Below, piece after piece: positions 8,448 through 18,195 of a stretch of 64,000 nucleotides of DNA. The notes beneath the pieces are model-generated. The model did no database searches. It saw only the letters and a list, made by a program, of their open reading frames with translations, and was not told the DNA's origin. Made by a program: the position numbers and the translations under genes. Source of the DNA: Sulfitobacter sp. (lineage in GTDB: Bacteria > Pseudomonadota > Alphaproteobacteria > Rhodobacterales > Rhodobacteraceae); NCBI GenBank assembly GCA_029252045.1, contig JAQXCD010000053.1, positions 62,001-126,000 of the forward strand, in the 5' to 3' direction. How positions within the stretch are numbered: position 1 is the first letter of the stretch; each line of letters opens with the position of its first letter.

Positions 8448-9377
8448 ATGTTTAGACATGTCGCCGGTTCGCTACTTGCGTTCGCATTTTCTCTTTTGAT
8501 GGTTGCTCCGGCAGCAGATGCCGGTGATCGGCACAGTCTCGGCTATGGCCGTCTGATGACCAATGACTATTTCGGCGATGGCAAAGACCGCTGGCGGACA
8601 GGCTCGTGGACGTCATCGCGCGTTTGGGGTAGCGAGTGGACCGGCAAAGCGCCGGCATCCTTTGGCGAGTTGATCGAGTTACGCGTGTCTTCAGAGATAT
8701 TTGCACCTGATAATCTTGACCGCCCTGCCGCAGGAGACCGCCGCTATGCGGGGGCGCTGTCATTGGGCGCGCATAGTCACTTCAGCTGGAAGGGCTTCGA
8801 GACAGCGCTGGGCGCTGATCTGGTGGTGACCGGTTCGGGAACTGGACTGGGTAATTTTCAGCGCGCCGTGCACAAAGCACTGGACGTGCGCAAGCCGTCG
8901 GCTGCGACATTGGACAACCAGATTGGTGGTGGGCTGCACCCCACATTGGTCGCCGAAGTGGGGCGCGACCTGTCGCTGACCCCGCGTCTGCACCTGCGCC
9001 CGTTTCTGGAAGGGCGCACAGGCCCCGAGACTATGGTGCGCGCGGGTGTTGACCTGACGTTCGGTAATGTCGGCATTGGCGAGTTATTGGTGCGCGAAAG
9101 TGTCACCGGTCACCGCTACCGCGTCATCAGTGATAATTCGGCACCCGGATTTTCCTTCCTGTTGGGGGCTGATATCGCCCATGTGAGCGACAGTATCTAC
9201 CTGCCAGAAGAAGACGGCTATGCTCTCACCGATAGCCGTGACCGGCTGCGTGCGGGCGTTCATTGGCAGGGTGATCGCGCAACTGCATTCTACGGTGTGA
9301 CCTATCTGGGAGAGGAATTCGAAGCCCAGAGAGAAGGGCAGGTTGTAGGCTCCATTCACATCAAATTGAGCTTCTAA
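8448..9377 (+). CDS. LpxR-like outer-membrane lipid A deacylase family protein (DUF2219)
   Basis: This 309-residue protein has a signal peptide ending near ADAGD at residues 24-27 and then the DUF2219 signature with Asn39-Asp40 in LMTNDYFGDGKDRWRTGS. In Salmonella LpxR the equivalent Asn-Asp pair is part of the calcium-dependent active site that removes the 3'-acyloxyacyl chain from lipid A. A histidine in QRAVHKAL could be the catalytic histidine. The protein ends in phenylalanine, as outer-membrane barrels usually do. Activity on this organism's lipid A is inferred from family. It stands alone, divergent from the sulfatase gene. Confidence 0.82.
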   Translation: MFRHVAGSLLAFAFSLLMVAPAADAGDRHSLGYGRLMTNDYFGDGKDRWRTGSWTSSRVWGSEWTGKAPASFGELIELRVSSEIFAPDNLDRPAAGDRRYAGALSLGAHSHFSWKGFETALGADLVVTGSGTGLGNFQRAVHKALDVRKPSAATLDNQIGGGLHPTLVAEVGRDLSLTPRLHLRPFLEGRTGPETMVRAGVDLTFGNVGIGELLVRESVTGHRYRVISDNSAPGFSFLLGADIAHVSDSIYLPEEDGYALTDSRDRLRAGVHWQGDRATAFYGVTYLGEEFEAQREGQVVGSIHIKLSF

Positions 9378-9490
9378 AATGGCGAACACGCAACGGTAGA
9401 ATTTATTAGGCTCTTTTCTCTTTTCAGGACGACTCGGTTTTGTTAGCGTCAAGTTAATAAAAAAATAAACCGAGGCAGGCGAAGCAGAAA

Positions 9491-10561
9491 ATGGGAACGG
9501 GCTTTAGAGGCACGTTCGTCATTTCTTGGTCGCAAACAGAAATTGATGGTCTTGATGCTGCACCCGTGCAGGCGTTGAGCGTAGGTGCCGCTTGGGCATG
9601 GCGTGGAGACGCTGTGCGTGTCGATGGGCCATCAGATGTTTTGCGACTGGATGAGGCGGACGGCACAGAGAATTTACGCAAACGTGCTGCGCGCATGGTT
9701 CACCGGCTTTTCGGTACCGCGCTGGAGCGTGACGCAGGACCACGGACGTGGGACAAAAGCGATGAGATTTCGCCGCTGATGGACAACAGTTTTGTCGTCA
9801 CAGACGGCGGCAAAAGCTATAGCGTTACCCTGATTGAGGTGGGTGCTGGCAGTCAGCCATTGCTGATGTTCCTCAACGAATTGCCGCCGCGTAATTGTGA
9901 TCTTTGGATTGTGCATCACACGCTGGGAACTGTGGGCACAACAGACATCAGCCCCAAGCAGTCGGGTGTAATTTGTTTTACACCTGGTACGCGCATCCAG
10001 ACCGATGATGGCACCTGTAATATTTAGGACCTGCGGGAAGGCGATCTGGTTCAGACCAAAGACAACGGGCTGCAACCGCTGCGGTGGATCGGCAAACGCC
10101 GCATGACGGGCGCGCGCCTGTTTGCGATGCCAAAACTGCGTCCGATCCGGATTGCCGGCAATGCCTTGTGCTTTGACCGACCTGACGCCGATCTGTTGGT
10201 CTCGCCCGAGCACCGGATGCTGATTTCGGGGGCTGCGGCCCAAAGCCTGTTCAATACCTCAGAAGTGTTGGTGACAGCCAAAGACCTGATTAACGGCAGT
10301 ACAATAACGGTGGACCTGCAGGTGCGCGAGATCACCTATATTCATGTCCTATTGGACCAACACCAGATCGTCTGGGCCAACGGGCTGGAAACCGAGAGTT
10401 TCCATCCTGCTTCGGCCGCCCTTGCAACACTGGACGAAAAAGATCGCCAGCGTCTGTTGGCCGAATATCCCGAGCTTGAATATGATCCGCATACCTACGG
10501 CAGCTTTGCGCGCCGCACCTTGTCGCCTTCCGAGGCGGCCATTCTAACCCACGCCGCCTGA
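9491..10561 (+). pseudogene. Hint (Hedgehog/intein) domain protein interrupted by an in-frame TAG
   Basis: One reading frame runs from the ATG at 9491 to a TGA at 10559-10561, broken only by TAG at 10025-10027 (codon 179 of 357). The first half has the N-terminal region of Rhodobacteraceae Hint proteins and ends with CFTPGTRIQTDDG, the start of the Hint domain. The second half continues the domain with DLREGDLVQTKDNG, the SPEHRML block and WANGLETESFHP. Both halves match a roughly 356-residue family. The TAG falls between two well-conserved Hint blocks, where family members usually carry a glutamate or similar residue. A single point mutation would explain it, and nothing else in the frame looks degraded. 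Confidence 0.8.
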
Positions 10562-10593
10562 GCACGGCGCCATTTGGCGCCGTCCCACCTCTG

Positions 10594-11166
10594 TCAGCTG
10601 TCTTTGTGGTTTGCGATCAACGCTTTGATCATGCTTTTTGCACTGTCGCTGGCCCAATCGGCATCGCCGCGCAGCCGTGCAATCTCGCGGCCTTCGGGGT
10701 CAATCAGAACGGTAATGGGCAAGCCGAAAATGCTCATTTGGCTGGCCAACGCCTGTTTTGGGTCCTGATGGCGGGGCAGGTTTGAGATACCCGTTTCTTT
10801 GAAAAACTTGGCGATCCCTTCGGGAGAGTTGCGGCCTGTTGCGATGGTCAGCACTTCAAAATCCTTGCCGCCCAACGCGCTCTGCAATTCTGACAGATGG
10901 GGCATTTCCTTGCGGCAGGGTGCGCACCATGTGGCCCAGAAGTTCACCAGCACATATTTGCCGCGGTAATCTTCCAATGTGGCGTGGCCCGCACCATCGG
11001 CCAGCTCGAATGGCGCACCTGAGGTGGCGACAGGTGCGTCATGAACGGCCAGCTTTCTCATATCTCCGGACAACAGCGGGATAATGATATCCGCATCCGC
11101 AGCCTGCGCAGGGTTTGCACCCGCCGTGAGGGCCGTATAGACGAGAGCAAGCAACAGTTTCTTCAT
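10594..11166 (-). CDS. TlpA-like periplasmic thiol-disulfide oxidoreductase
   Basis: This 190-residue thioredoxin-fold protein has an N-terminal signal sequence (residues 1-22, ending AQA) and the redox motif WC81-A-P-C84 in [18 protein letters not shown]. The cis-proline segment GLPITVLID is present. Such proteins reduce or exchange disulfides in the periplasm, often for cytochrome maturation. The start at 11166 follows a GGAGGG ribosome site; a longer frame from 11346 runs into argH and is rejected. It is divergent from argH, with only 24 bp between the two start codons. The partner is unknown. Confidence 0.86.
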   Translation of the reverse strand: MKKLLLALVYTALTAGANPAQAADADIIIPLLSGDMRKLAVHDAPVATSGAPFELADGAGHATLEDYRGKYVLVNFWATWCAPCRKEMPHLSELQSALGGKDFEVLTIATGRNSPEGIAKFFKETGISNLPRHQDPKQALASQMSIFGLPITVLIDPEGREIARLRGDADWASDSAKSMIKALIANHKDS

Positions 11167-11190
11167 GGGTCCCTCCGGGGGAATAGGCAA

Positions 11191-12600
11191 ATGGCAGATC
11201 AGACTTCTAACGACAAAAAAAACTCGAACAAGATGTGGGGCGGCCGCTTTGCCGCTGGTCCTGACGCGATCATGGAGGCAATTAATGCCTCGATCAGTTT
11301 TGACAAGCGTATGGCGTCCCAGGATATTCAAGGTTCTCGTGCCCATGCGGCGATGTTGGCCGCACAGGGTATCATCAAGGATAGCGATGCGCAGGCCATT
11401 CGGGAAGGGCTGCTCACGGTCTTGTCAGAAATTGACGCAGGTACGTTCGAGTATTCGACCGTGCTGGAAGACATCCACATGAATGTGGAATCGCGCCTGA
11501 AGGAAGTGATCGGAGAGCCTGCGGGCCGACTGCACACAGGCCGGTCGCGGAATGATCAGGTGGCCACAGATTTCAAGCTCTGGGTGCGTGACCAGTTTGA
11601 CGCGGCGGAGGAGGCGCTCCTCGCGCTCATGCGAGCGCTCCTCGCACAGGCCGAGGCGGGTGCTGATTGGGTGATGCCGGGCTTTACCCATCTGCAAACA
11701 GCACAACCTGTAACATGGGGCCATCACATGATGGCTTACGTCGAGATGTTCGGTCGTGACCTGAGCCGCGTGCGCGATGCACGGGCGCGGATGAACGAAT
11801 GCCCGCTGGGCGCTGCAGCACTTGCCGGTACCTCCTTTCCGATTGATCGCGAGATGACGGCAAAAGCGCTGGGTTTTGACCGTCCCTCTGCAAACAGTCT
11901 TGATGCCGTAAGCGACCGTGATTTTGCGCTGGAGTATTTGGGGGCTGCCAGCATCTGCGCCATGCACCTGAGCCGCTTTGCCGAAGAGCTGGTGATCTGG
12001 TCTTCCGCGCAGTTCCGCTTTGTGAGCCTGTCTGACCGGTTCTCGACCGGCTCCAGCATCATGCCGCAAAAGAAGAACCCGGACGCCGCCGAGTTGATCC
12101 GCGCCAAGATTGGCCGGATTTTCGGGGCGAATGTGGCCCTGATGATGGTGATGAAGGGCCTGCCGCTGGCCTACTCCAAGGACATGCAAGAAGATAAAGA
12201 GCAGGTGTTTGACGCCGCTGATAACCTGATGCTGGCACTGGCCGCGATGGAGGGCATGGTCCGCGACATGACAGCGCGCCGGGACAACCTTGCCGCCGCT
12301 GCGGGCAGCGGGTTTTCCACCGCGACCGATCTGGCTGACTGGCTGGTGCGGGTGCTGGGTCTGCCGTTCCGCGACGCACACCACATAACAGGCACGCTGG
12401 TCGGCATGGCCGAGGCGCAGAACTGCGACTTGCCTGATTTGACGTTGGAGCAGATGCAGTCTGCCCATGCGGGCATAACGGCGGATGTATTTTCTGTGCT
12501 AGGGGTGGAAAACTCTGTAAACTCGCGCATGTCATACGGGGGCACGGCGCCCGCACTGGTGCGCGCGCAGGTTACCCGCTGGAAGGAAGTCTTGGGATGA
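11191..12600 (+). CDS. argH: Argininosuccinate lyase
   Basis: This 469-residue fumarase/aspartase-superfamily enzyme splits argininosuccinate into arginine and fumarate, the last step of arginine synthesis. It shows the family signature [15 protein letters not shown], the [13 protein letters not shown] substrate segment and the [11 protein letters not shown] region. The ATG at 11191 gives the expected N-terminus ending in MWGGRF. Its stop overlaps the following small lipoprotein start (ATGA), so the downstream genes are probably translated with it. Confidence 0.96.
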   Translation: MADQTSNDKKNSNKMWGGRFAAGPDAIMEAINASISFDKRMASQDIQGSRAHAAMLAAQGIIKDSDAQAIREGLLTVLSEIDAGTFEYSTVLEDIHMNVESRLKEVIGEPAGRLHTGRSRNDQVATDFKLWVRDQFDAAEEALLALMRALLAQAEAGADWVMPGFTHLQTAQPVTWGHHMMAYVEMFGRDLSRVRDARARMNECPLGAAALAGTSFPIDREMTAKALGFDRPSANSLDAVSDRDFALEYLGAASICAMHLSRFAEELVIWSSAQFRFVSLSDRFSTGSSIMPQKKNPDAAELIRAKIGRIFGANVALMMVMKGLPLAYSKDMQEDKEQVFDAADNLMLALAAMEGMVRDMTARRDNLAAAAGSGFSTATDLADWLVRVLGLPFRDAHHITGTLVGMAEAQNCDLPDLTLEQMQSAHAGITADVFSVLGVENSVNSRMSYGGTAPALVRAQVTRWKEVLG

Positions 12601-12716
12601 AACAGTTGGTGGTGCTTGCTGCATTGTTGCTTGCGGCCTGTGGCGTGGACGGCGAACCTGTGCAGCCGGCAGGTGGTACAGAAGTGTTTCTGACCCCGTC
12701 AGGCCTGGGCCTGTGA
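12597..12716 (+). CDS. Very small lipoprotein (39 residues)
   Basis: This 39-codon frame starts at an ATG overlapping the argH stop. It encodes a short hydrophobic signal ending in the lipobox LLAAC (Cys15), then a 25-residue tail. The next gene starts at a GTG that overlaps its TGA. Lipobox plus back-to-back translational coupling argue that it is real despite its length. Function is unknown. Confidence 0.65.
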   Translation: MKQLVVLAALLLAACGVDGEPVQPAGGTEVFLTPSGLGL

Positions 12717-12874
12717 AGGCTGTGGCTGTGTTCGGGGTGGTTCTGCTGACTGCTTGCGGTTTGCCCGAGAACAGTGGCCCGCACGAGGTATCGCCACGCC
12801 AGACACCCACGGTCACGGAGCCCGGTGTAACCATAACAGGCTACGCCAACGTCGGCGTAAAGCGGAGGTTCTGA
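12713..12874 (+). CDS. Small lipoprotein (53 residues)
   Basis: The frame starts at GTG (12713), overlapping the previous stop as GTGA. It encodes a signal sequence with lipobox LLTAC (Cys15) and ends in GYANVGVKRRF. Its TGA overlaps the ATG of the DUF2834 gene, and a GGAGG for that gene lies inside its last codons. The gene belongs to the argH-linked string of small envelope genes. Function is unknown. Confidence 0.65.
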   Translation: MKAVAVFGVVLLTACGLPENSGPHEVSPRQTPTVTEPGVTITGYANVGVKRRF

Positions 12875-13191
12875 TGTCCTTGTCTCGCATGATATATCTG
12901 GCATTGGCCATCTGGGGCGCGATTCACCCGATGTACTACTTTGTCCAGTGGTTTCAGGAAAACGGCTGGGACATTTGGGCTATGGTGGATGCGTGGCATG
13001 TAAACGCGGCCAGCAGCGGTCTGGTGTGGGATTTGACGATTGCAGCCATTGCGCTGACCGTCTGGATTATCGTGGAGGTTGCAACGCGCCGGAATTGGGG
13101 CGCATTGGTTGCGATCCCCGCGACCTTTTGCATCGGGGTGAGCTGCGGCTTGCCTCTCTATCTATTTCTGCGCACAGCGCCTGTCCGCTAG
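12874..13191 (+). CDS. DUF2834 small membrane protein
   Basis: This 105-residue protein has about three hydrophobic segments and resembles DUF2834 membrane proteins, with the aromatic-rich IHPMYYFVQWFQENGWD stretch. The start at 12874 is supported by GGAGG ending six bases upstream and by overlap with the previous stop. It is the last member of the argH-linked string before lysA. Function is not known for the family. Confidence 0.72.
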   Translation: MSLSRMIYLALAIWGAIHPMYYFVQWFQENGWDIWAMVDAWHVNAASSGLVWDLTIAAIALTVWIIVEVATRRNWGALVAIPATFCIGVSCGLPLYLFLRTAPVR

Positions 13192-13222
13192 GGCAAATTT
13201 GAGTTTAAAGGCAAAATAAAGA

Positions 13223-14506
13223 ATGGATCATTTCCTGTATCGTGACGGCGCGCTTTTTGCCGAAGATGTTTCTGTGGCAGAGATTGCAGCTGCTGTGGGC
13301 ACGCCCTTTTACGTCTATTCGACCGCGACTTTGCTGCGGCATTTTCAGGCGTTTGACGAAGCGTTGAGCGGCATGGAGCATCTTGTGTGTTATGCCATGA
13401 AGGCGAACTCCAATCAGGCTGTATTGCGGACCTTGGCGCAAGCGGGTGCGGGCATGGATGTGGTCAGCGAGGGCGAGTATTTACGCGCGAAAGCAGCGGG
13501 TGTGGCAGGTGACAAGATTGTATTCTCGGGGGTGGGTAAAACCGCGCGTGAAATTCGTGTCGCACTGGAGGGCGGCATCCGTCAGTTCAACGTCGAGAGC
13601 GAACCTGAAATGGAAGTGCTGAACGCGGTCGCGCTGGAGTTGGGCAAGGTGGCGCCGATCACAGTGCGGGTGAACCCTGATGTGGACGCCAAGACCCATG
13701 CCAAGATCGCAACGGGAAAATCCGAGAATAAATTCGGCATTCCGATTGCGCGCGCGCGTGAAGTATACGCAATGGCAGCAGCGATGCCGGGCCTCAAGGT
13801 GATTGGCATTGATGTTCATATCGGCTCGCAACTGATCGATCTTGCGCCGTTCGAGCAGGCCTATGTGAAAGTTGCCGAGCTGACAGAGCGGCTGCGCGCG
13901 GACGGTCATACAATTACGCGGCTTGATCTGGGCGGTGGTTTGGGCATCCCTTACGAGACGAGTAACGAGGCGCCACCACTGCCGCGCGACTATGGCGCAA
14001 TGGTGCAGCGCACGCTGGGTCATCTGGAGTGCGAGATCGAGATCGAGCCGGGCCGCTTGATTGCCGGCAATGCGGGTTTGATGGTCAGCAAGGTGATTTA
14101 TGTCAAATCCGGTGAAGGGCGTGACTTTCTGATCCTTGACGGGGCGATGAATGATCTGATCCGGCCTGCGATGTACGACGCTCATCATGATATTATTCCT
14201 GTGATAGAGGCCCCAGCGGGCGCCGAGAAGCAGCCCTATGATATTGTTGGTCCGGTTTGCGAATCCGGTGATACATTCGCCAAGCAGCGCCAGATGGTGC
14301 CGTTGGTGGCGGATGATCTGGTCGCGTTCCGCAGCGCAGGCGCATATGGTGCCGTTATGTCGAGCGAGTATAATTCGCGGGCACTTATCCCCGAAGTTTT
14401 GGTGCATGGCGATCAATTTGCAGTTATCCGCCCACGCCCGACCTTTGACGAAATGATAAATCGCGATACCATCCCTGAATGGCTTGAGGCGTATCCCGCG
14501 ACCTGA
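13223..14506 (+). CDS. lysA: Diaminopimelate decarboxylase
   Basis: This 427-residue fold-type III PLP enzyme decarboxylates meso-diaminopimelate to lysine. The PLP lysine is Lys60 in CYAMKANSN. The DVHIGSQ, GGGLGIPY, EPGRLIAGNAG and GPVCESGD motifs are all present, the last carrying the cysteine from the neighbouring subunit. Length is typical. It follows the DUF2834 gene after 31 bases and precedes the TIGR02302 gene by 20 bases, so it may share their message. Confidence 0.96.
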   Translation: MDHFLYRDGALFAEDVSVAEIAAAVGTPFYVYSTATLLRHFQAFDEALSGMEHLVCYAMKANSNQAVLRTLAQAGAGMDVVSEGEYLRAKAAGVAGDKIVFSGVGKTAREIRVALEGGIRQFNVESEPEMEVLNAVALELGKVAPITVRVNPDVDAKTHAKIATGKSENKFGIPIARAREVYAMAAAMPGLKVIGIDVHIGSQLIDLAPFEQAYVKVAELTERLRADGHTITRLDLGGGLGIPYETSNEAPPLPRDYGAMVQRTLGHLECEIEIEPGRLIAGNAGLMVSKVIYVKSGEGRDFLILDGAMNDLIRPAMYDAHHDIIPVIEAPAGAEKQPYDIVGPVCESGDTFAKQRQMVPLVADDLVAFRSAGAYGAVMSSEYNSRALIPEVLVHGDQFAVIRPRPTFDEMINRDTIPEWLEAYPAT

Positions 14507-14526
14507 CAGCCGCCCGAGAGGTCACA

Positions 14527-17166
14527 ATGGTCCAATTCACGCCCGATGATCTGAAGCGCACGCTGGACGGTTTACGCCGCCCGCTGTGGTTGACACGTAT
14601 GGGGATGATCGCGGAGGGGATTGTGCGTAGCATCTGGCCTTTAATGGCCGTGCTTTTGTTGGCCCTGGCAGCGGCGATGATGGGCGCGCATGAGGCCCTG
14701 CCGATTGAAGGCATTTGGGCGGCGTTAGCATTGGCGGCAGCGATTGGCGTCTGGGCGCTGGTCTACGCTGTCCGCCGCTGGTCTTGGCCAAGCGGCGCTG
14801 ACGCCATGCAACGTCTGGATGACAGTCTGGCGGGGCGTCCATTGACGGCATTGTTGGACGCACAGGCCATCGGCAGCAGTGACGAAGCCTCGGCTGCGGT
14901 GTGGCGCGTCCACAAACGCCGGATGGCGGAGCGTGCATCACTTGCGCGTGCTGTACCAGGTGATTTGCGGGTCTCTGACCGCGACCCCTATGCAATACGC
15001 TATGTTGCTGTTCTGGCGTTTGTTGTTGCATTGGTGTTCGGGTCTGTCTGGCGGCTGGGGACAGTCGCCGAGATGGCAGCAGGCGGGGCGGGCCCGCTTG
15101 CCTCCGGACCGGTTTGGGAGGGCTGGGCGGAGCCGCCGCGCTATACCGGCAAGCCGACGCTTTATCTGAATGATCTTGATGCGGGGGCATTGGACCTGCC
15201 GGTGGGTACGTTGATCACCATGCGGCTGTATGGCGAAGTTGGTGCATTGACGGTGAGCGAAACGGTTTCCGGCGCTATTGTTGCGGAGGATGCCCAGACG
15301 CCGCCGCAGATGGCGTACGACTTTAAGGTTAACACAAGCGGCGCGATCGTAATTGAAGGGCCGGGTGCGCGGACATGGGATGTGACCGTTCTGGCGGATC
15401 AGGCGCCGGAAATTATGATCCTTGGCGCGCCGGAAGTGGCCGCACAGGGCGAAATGAGCCTGCCTTTTGCGGCTAAGGATGACTACGGGGTCGAGGCGGG
15501 CGAGGCGCGGATCATGCTCGATCTTGCTTCGGTTGATCGCCGCTATGGGTTGAGTGTGGAGCCGGATGTGCGCGCCGAGCTTATGGTTCCCTTGCCGATG
15601 CCGATTTCGGGGGGGAGGGTCGCGTTTGAAGAAAACCTGATTTACGATTTCTCCCGGCACCCATGGGCAAATCTGCCTGTGACAATTGCGATGAGCGCGC
15701 TGGATGCGGCAGAGCAGCAGGCGCAAACCGCGCCGATGCAGATGATCCTGCCGGGGCGCCGGTTCTTTGATCCGACTGCCGCTGCGGTGATAGAGATGCG
15801 TCGCGATATTCTGTGGAGCGAGAGCAATGCGCGCCGGACCGCACAGGTTTTGCGCGCCGTTAGCTATCTGCCACAGGACGCAATCCGCGCGGAAACAACA
15901 GCGCTGCGGATGCGTAAACTCATTGGTCGGATCGAGACATACGCCCGCTTTGGTCTTGACGACGAAAACCGCGACCAGCTGGCGCAGGACATGTGGGATC
16001 TCGCGCTTGAGCTGGAAGTGGGTGATCTGGAAGACGCGCGCGAGCGGATGCGCCGGGCGCAAGAGCGCCTGAACGCGGCTATGAAAAACGGCGCGTCGGA
16101 TGAGGAAATTGCAGAGCTGATGCAGGAGTTGCGCCGCGCCACGGAGGAGTTCATGCAGCAATTGCAGCGCGAGCAGGCCGAGCGCAAAGAAAACGGGACC
16201 CAGCAGCAACAGCAGCAAGACGGCGAAACCATGCAGATGACGCAAGATGATTTGCAACGCATGATGGACCGAATTCAGGAGTTGATGGAAGAAGGCCGGA
16301 TGGCCGAGGCCGAGCAGGCGCTGAAAGAACTTCAGGAGATGATGGAGAACATGCAGGTCACCGAAGGCCAGCAGGGCGAGGGCGGACAATCCCCCGGCGA
16401 ACAGGCGATGGAAGGTCTGGCCGATACGCTACGCGAACAGCAGGGCCTCAGTGATCAGGCGTTCCGCGATCTTCAGGAGCAGTTCAATCCGAACGCTCAA
16501 GCAGGTGAAAGCCAGCAGAACGAGGGCCGTAATGGCGGACAGGGCCGTGGCGAGAGCCACGAAGGACAGGGCCAAGGCGAGGGTCAGTCCGAACAGCAAG
16601 AGGGCGAGCAAGGCGGTGGCGGCGAGCAACGTCTGGGTGAGGGCCAAGGTGAGCAGCAAGGTCAGGGGCAGGAACAAAGTCTGGCCGAACGCCAGCAGCA
16701 GCTGCGTGACGAGTTGAACCGTCAGCAGGGCAATATGCCGGGCCAAGGCACACCTAAGGGTGACGCTGCCCGCGACGCGCTGGACCGTGCAGGCCGCGCC
16801 ATGGACGATGCAGAGCAAAACTTGCGTGACGGTGATTTGCCCGAAGCAATCGACAACCAGTCGCAAGCAATGGAAGCGCTACGCGACAGCATGCGCTCAC
16901 TGGGCGAGGCTTTGTCAGAAGAAGAACGCAACCAGCAGCCCGGCCAAGGCGCCCAAGAGAGCGACCGGCGCGCAGACAATCGTGATCCTCTGGGCCGTAG
17001 TCAGGGGAGTAAAGGTGCATCGGGCAGCGACAATGAAGCAGATCTGGACAATGACGCCTATGGCCGCGCGCGCGAATTGCTGGATGAAATCCGCCGCCGC
17101 TCGGGCGAGGCCGCGCGGCCTGAGGTCGAGCGTGACTATCTAAACAGATTGCTCGACAGGTTCTAA
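14527..17166 (+). CDS. TIGR02302/DUF4175 family membrane protein
   Basis: This 879-residue protein has two N-terminal membrane segments around residues 20-80 and another near 155-180. A large, probably extracytoplasmic, region follows. The last third is a long low-complexity helix rich in Gln, Glu and Gly (about 540-800). Layout and length match the alphaproteobacterial TIGR02302 family, whose function is not established. The Q/G/E-rich tail suggests coiled coil or extended surface structure. GAGAGG precedes the ATG, and it lies 20 bases after lysA. Confidence 0.82.
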   Translation: MVQFTPDDLKRTLDGLRRPLWLTRMGMIAEGIVRSIWPLMAVLLLALAAAMMGAHEALPIEGIWAALALAAAIGVWALVYAVRRWSWPSGADAMQRLDDSLAGRPLTALLDAQAIGSSDEASAAVWRVHKRRMAERASLARAVPGDLRVSDRDPYAIRYVAVLAFVVALVFGSVWRLGTVAEMAAGGAGPLASGPVWEGWAEPPRYTGKPTLYLNDLDAGALDLPVGTLITMRLYGEVGALTVSETVSGAIVAEDAQTPPQMAYDFKVNTSGAIVIEGPGARTWDVTVLADQAPEIMILGAPEVAAQGEMSLPFAAKDDYGVEAGEARIMLDLASVDRRYGLSVEPDVRAELMVPLPMPISGGRVAFEENLIYDFSRHPWANLPVTIAMSALDAAEQQAQTAPMQMILPGRRFFDPTAAAVIEMRRDILWSESNARRTAQVLRAVSYLPQDAIRAETTALRMRKLIGRIETYARFGLDDENRDQLAQDMWDLALELEVGDLEDARERMRRAQERLNAAMKNGASDEEIAELMQELRRATEEFMQQLQREQAERKENGTQQQQQQDGETMQMTQDDLQRMMDRIQELMEEGRMAEAEQALKELQEMMENMQVTEGQQGEGGQSPGEQAMEGLADTLREQQGLSDQAFRDLQEQFNPNAQAGESQQNEGRNGGQGRGESHEGQGQGEGQSEQQEGEQGGGGEQRLGEGQGEQQGQGQEQSLAERQQQLRDELNRQQGNMPGQGTPKGDAARDALDRAGRAMDDAEQNLRDGDLPEAIDNQSQAMEALRDSMRSLGEALSEEERNQQPGQGAQESDRRADNRDPLGRSQGSKGASGSDNEADLDNDAYGRARELLDEIRRRSGEAARPEVERDYLNRLLDRF

Positions 17167-17187
17167 ATGAACAATGTGCCCAAGCGA

Positions 17188-18030
17188 TTAGTTGTTGCTG
17201 TCGGCGGCCACAGAATCGAGCGATTTGAGCAGGCTTTGTACCTTGTTATCCAGCCACACGCGGCCTTTATCCACAGTACTTACATATGATTGCAGCGGCC
17301 CTTCCAGCGCTGGTACAGCCGCAGCAATCCGCGGTGCAAGCACATAGACAACTGCAAGTACTGTAAAAATTAGCAACATGGTCATAAAGCCTGTACGGAA
17401 CCCGCGGCGTTTGCGCTGGCGCGTCGGGGCTTCGATGTCAGGTCCGATGTCGGCAGCACCCGGACCCGAGCGGGATGTCCCCGAGCGCAAGGTAGAATTG
17501 ATTTCTTCGATGTCGGGCAACAGATCACGGCGCGATCCAAGTGCAGCGGCTGCAACTGCGGGATCAGCTACATCCGGTTTGCTGCTTGGTTTGCCCTCTG
17601 CATTTTCGCCGCCGCGCAGCCGTGCCATGCGGTCACGCGTTTCACGGGCACGGCGGTCAGCCTCATCTTGTGATCGTGGCTCCTCCATGTCCATGCCAAG
17701 GTCAGGCTGGCTTTCGATGCTGCTGGAATAGGCGGCACGGCGCGCAGCCTGTTCGGCTTCTGCTTCCTGCCGCAGAATATCAGCCACTGCCGGGTCCAGC
17801 TGTTTACGCTCGGGTGTTGGCGGCGCATGTGGAGGGGGCGGCGGCGGTGCGGTTTCTTCATCTGCCGACGGTGCCACATCGGCCTTGCTCTCGTCCTCGG
17901 GCATATGATCAGGGTGGTGTTGAAACCAAGTCTGACCGCAGTTCGAACACTGCACGTCACGACCTGCTACAGGCATAACATCATCTGGCACTTCATACTG
18001 TGCATCGCAATTTGGACAGATAAGTCTCAT
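17188..18030 (-). CDS. MJ0042-type zinc-ribbon membrane protein
   Basis: This 280-residue protein starts with a zinc ribbon, Cys5-x2-Cys8 and Cys28-x2-Cys31. A long charged, proline-rich linker follows, with one membrane helix near residues 220-240 (FMTMLLIFTVLAVVYVLAP). This arrangement is common in Rhodobacterales just upstream of, and divergent from, ftsE. The role is unknown; the ribbon probably sits in the cytoplasm. Confidence 0.8.
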   Translation of the reverse strand: MRLICPNCDAQYEVPDDVMPVAGRDVQCSNCGQTWFQHHPDHMPEDESKADVAPSADEETAPPPPPPHAPPTPERKQLDPAVADILRQEAEAEQAARRAAYSSSIESQPDLGMDMEEPRSQDEADRRARETRDRMARLRGGENAEGKPSSKPDVADPAVAAAALGSRRDLLPDIEEINSTLRSGTSRSGPGAADIGPDIEAPTRQRKRRGFRTGFMTMLLIFTVLAVVYVLAPRIAAAVPALEGPLQSYVSTVDKGRVWLDNKVQSLLKSLDSVAADSNN

Positions 18031-18195
18031 TTAGCGCCCCGAAATATCACCATGTGACCCGTTTACCACTCATTAACACTACCATAAGACGTTAGCGGCG
18101 GCGCGAAAAGTGCAATCTGGCACGTTTGCCCCCTGTGCATGGATTGAAACCCAAGCGATGCTAAGGCACAACAGGCTGACAATGAGGGGCCAACA

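Noticed and set aside
9430-9475. CTCGGTTT...AAACCGAG inverted repeat before the Hint gene
   Set aside because: The loop is over 25 bases and AT-rich with no U-run after the stem; not convincing as terminator or operator.
14938-16389. 483-codon minus-strand frame opposite the TIGR02302 gene
   Set aside because: Low-complexity mirror of the Gln/Glu-rich coding region, with no family features.
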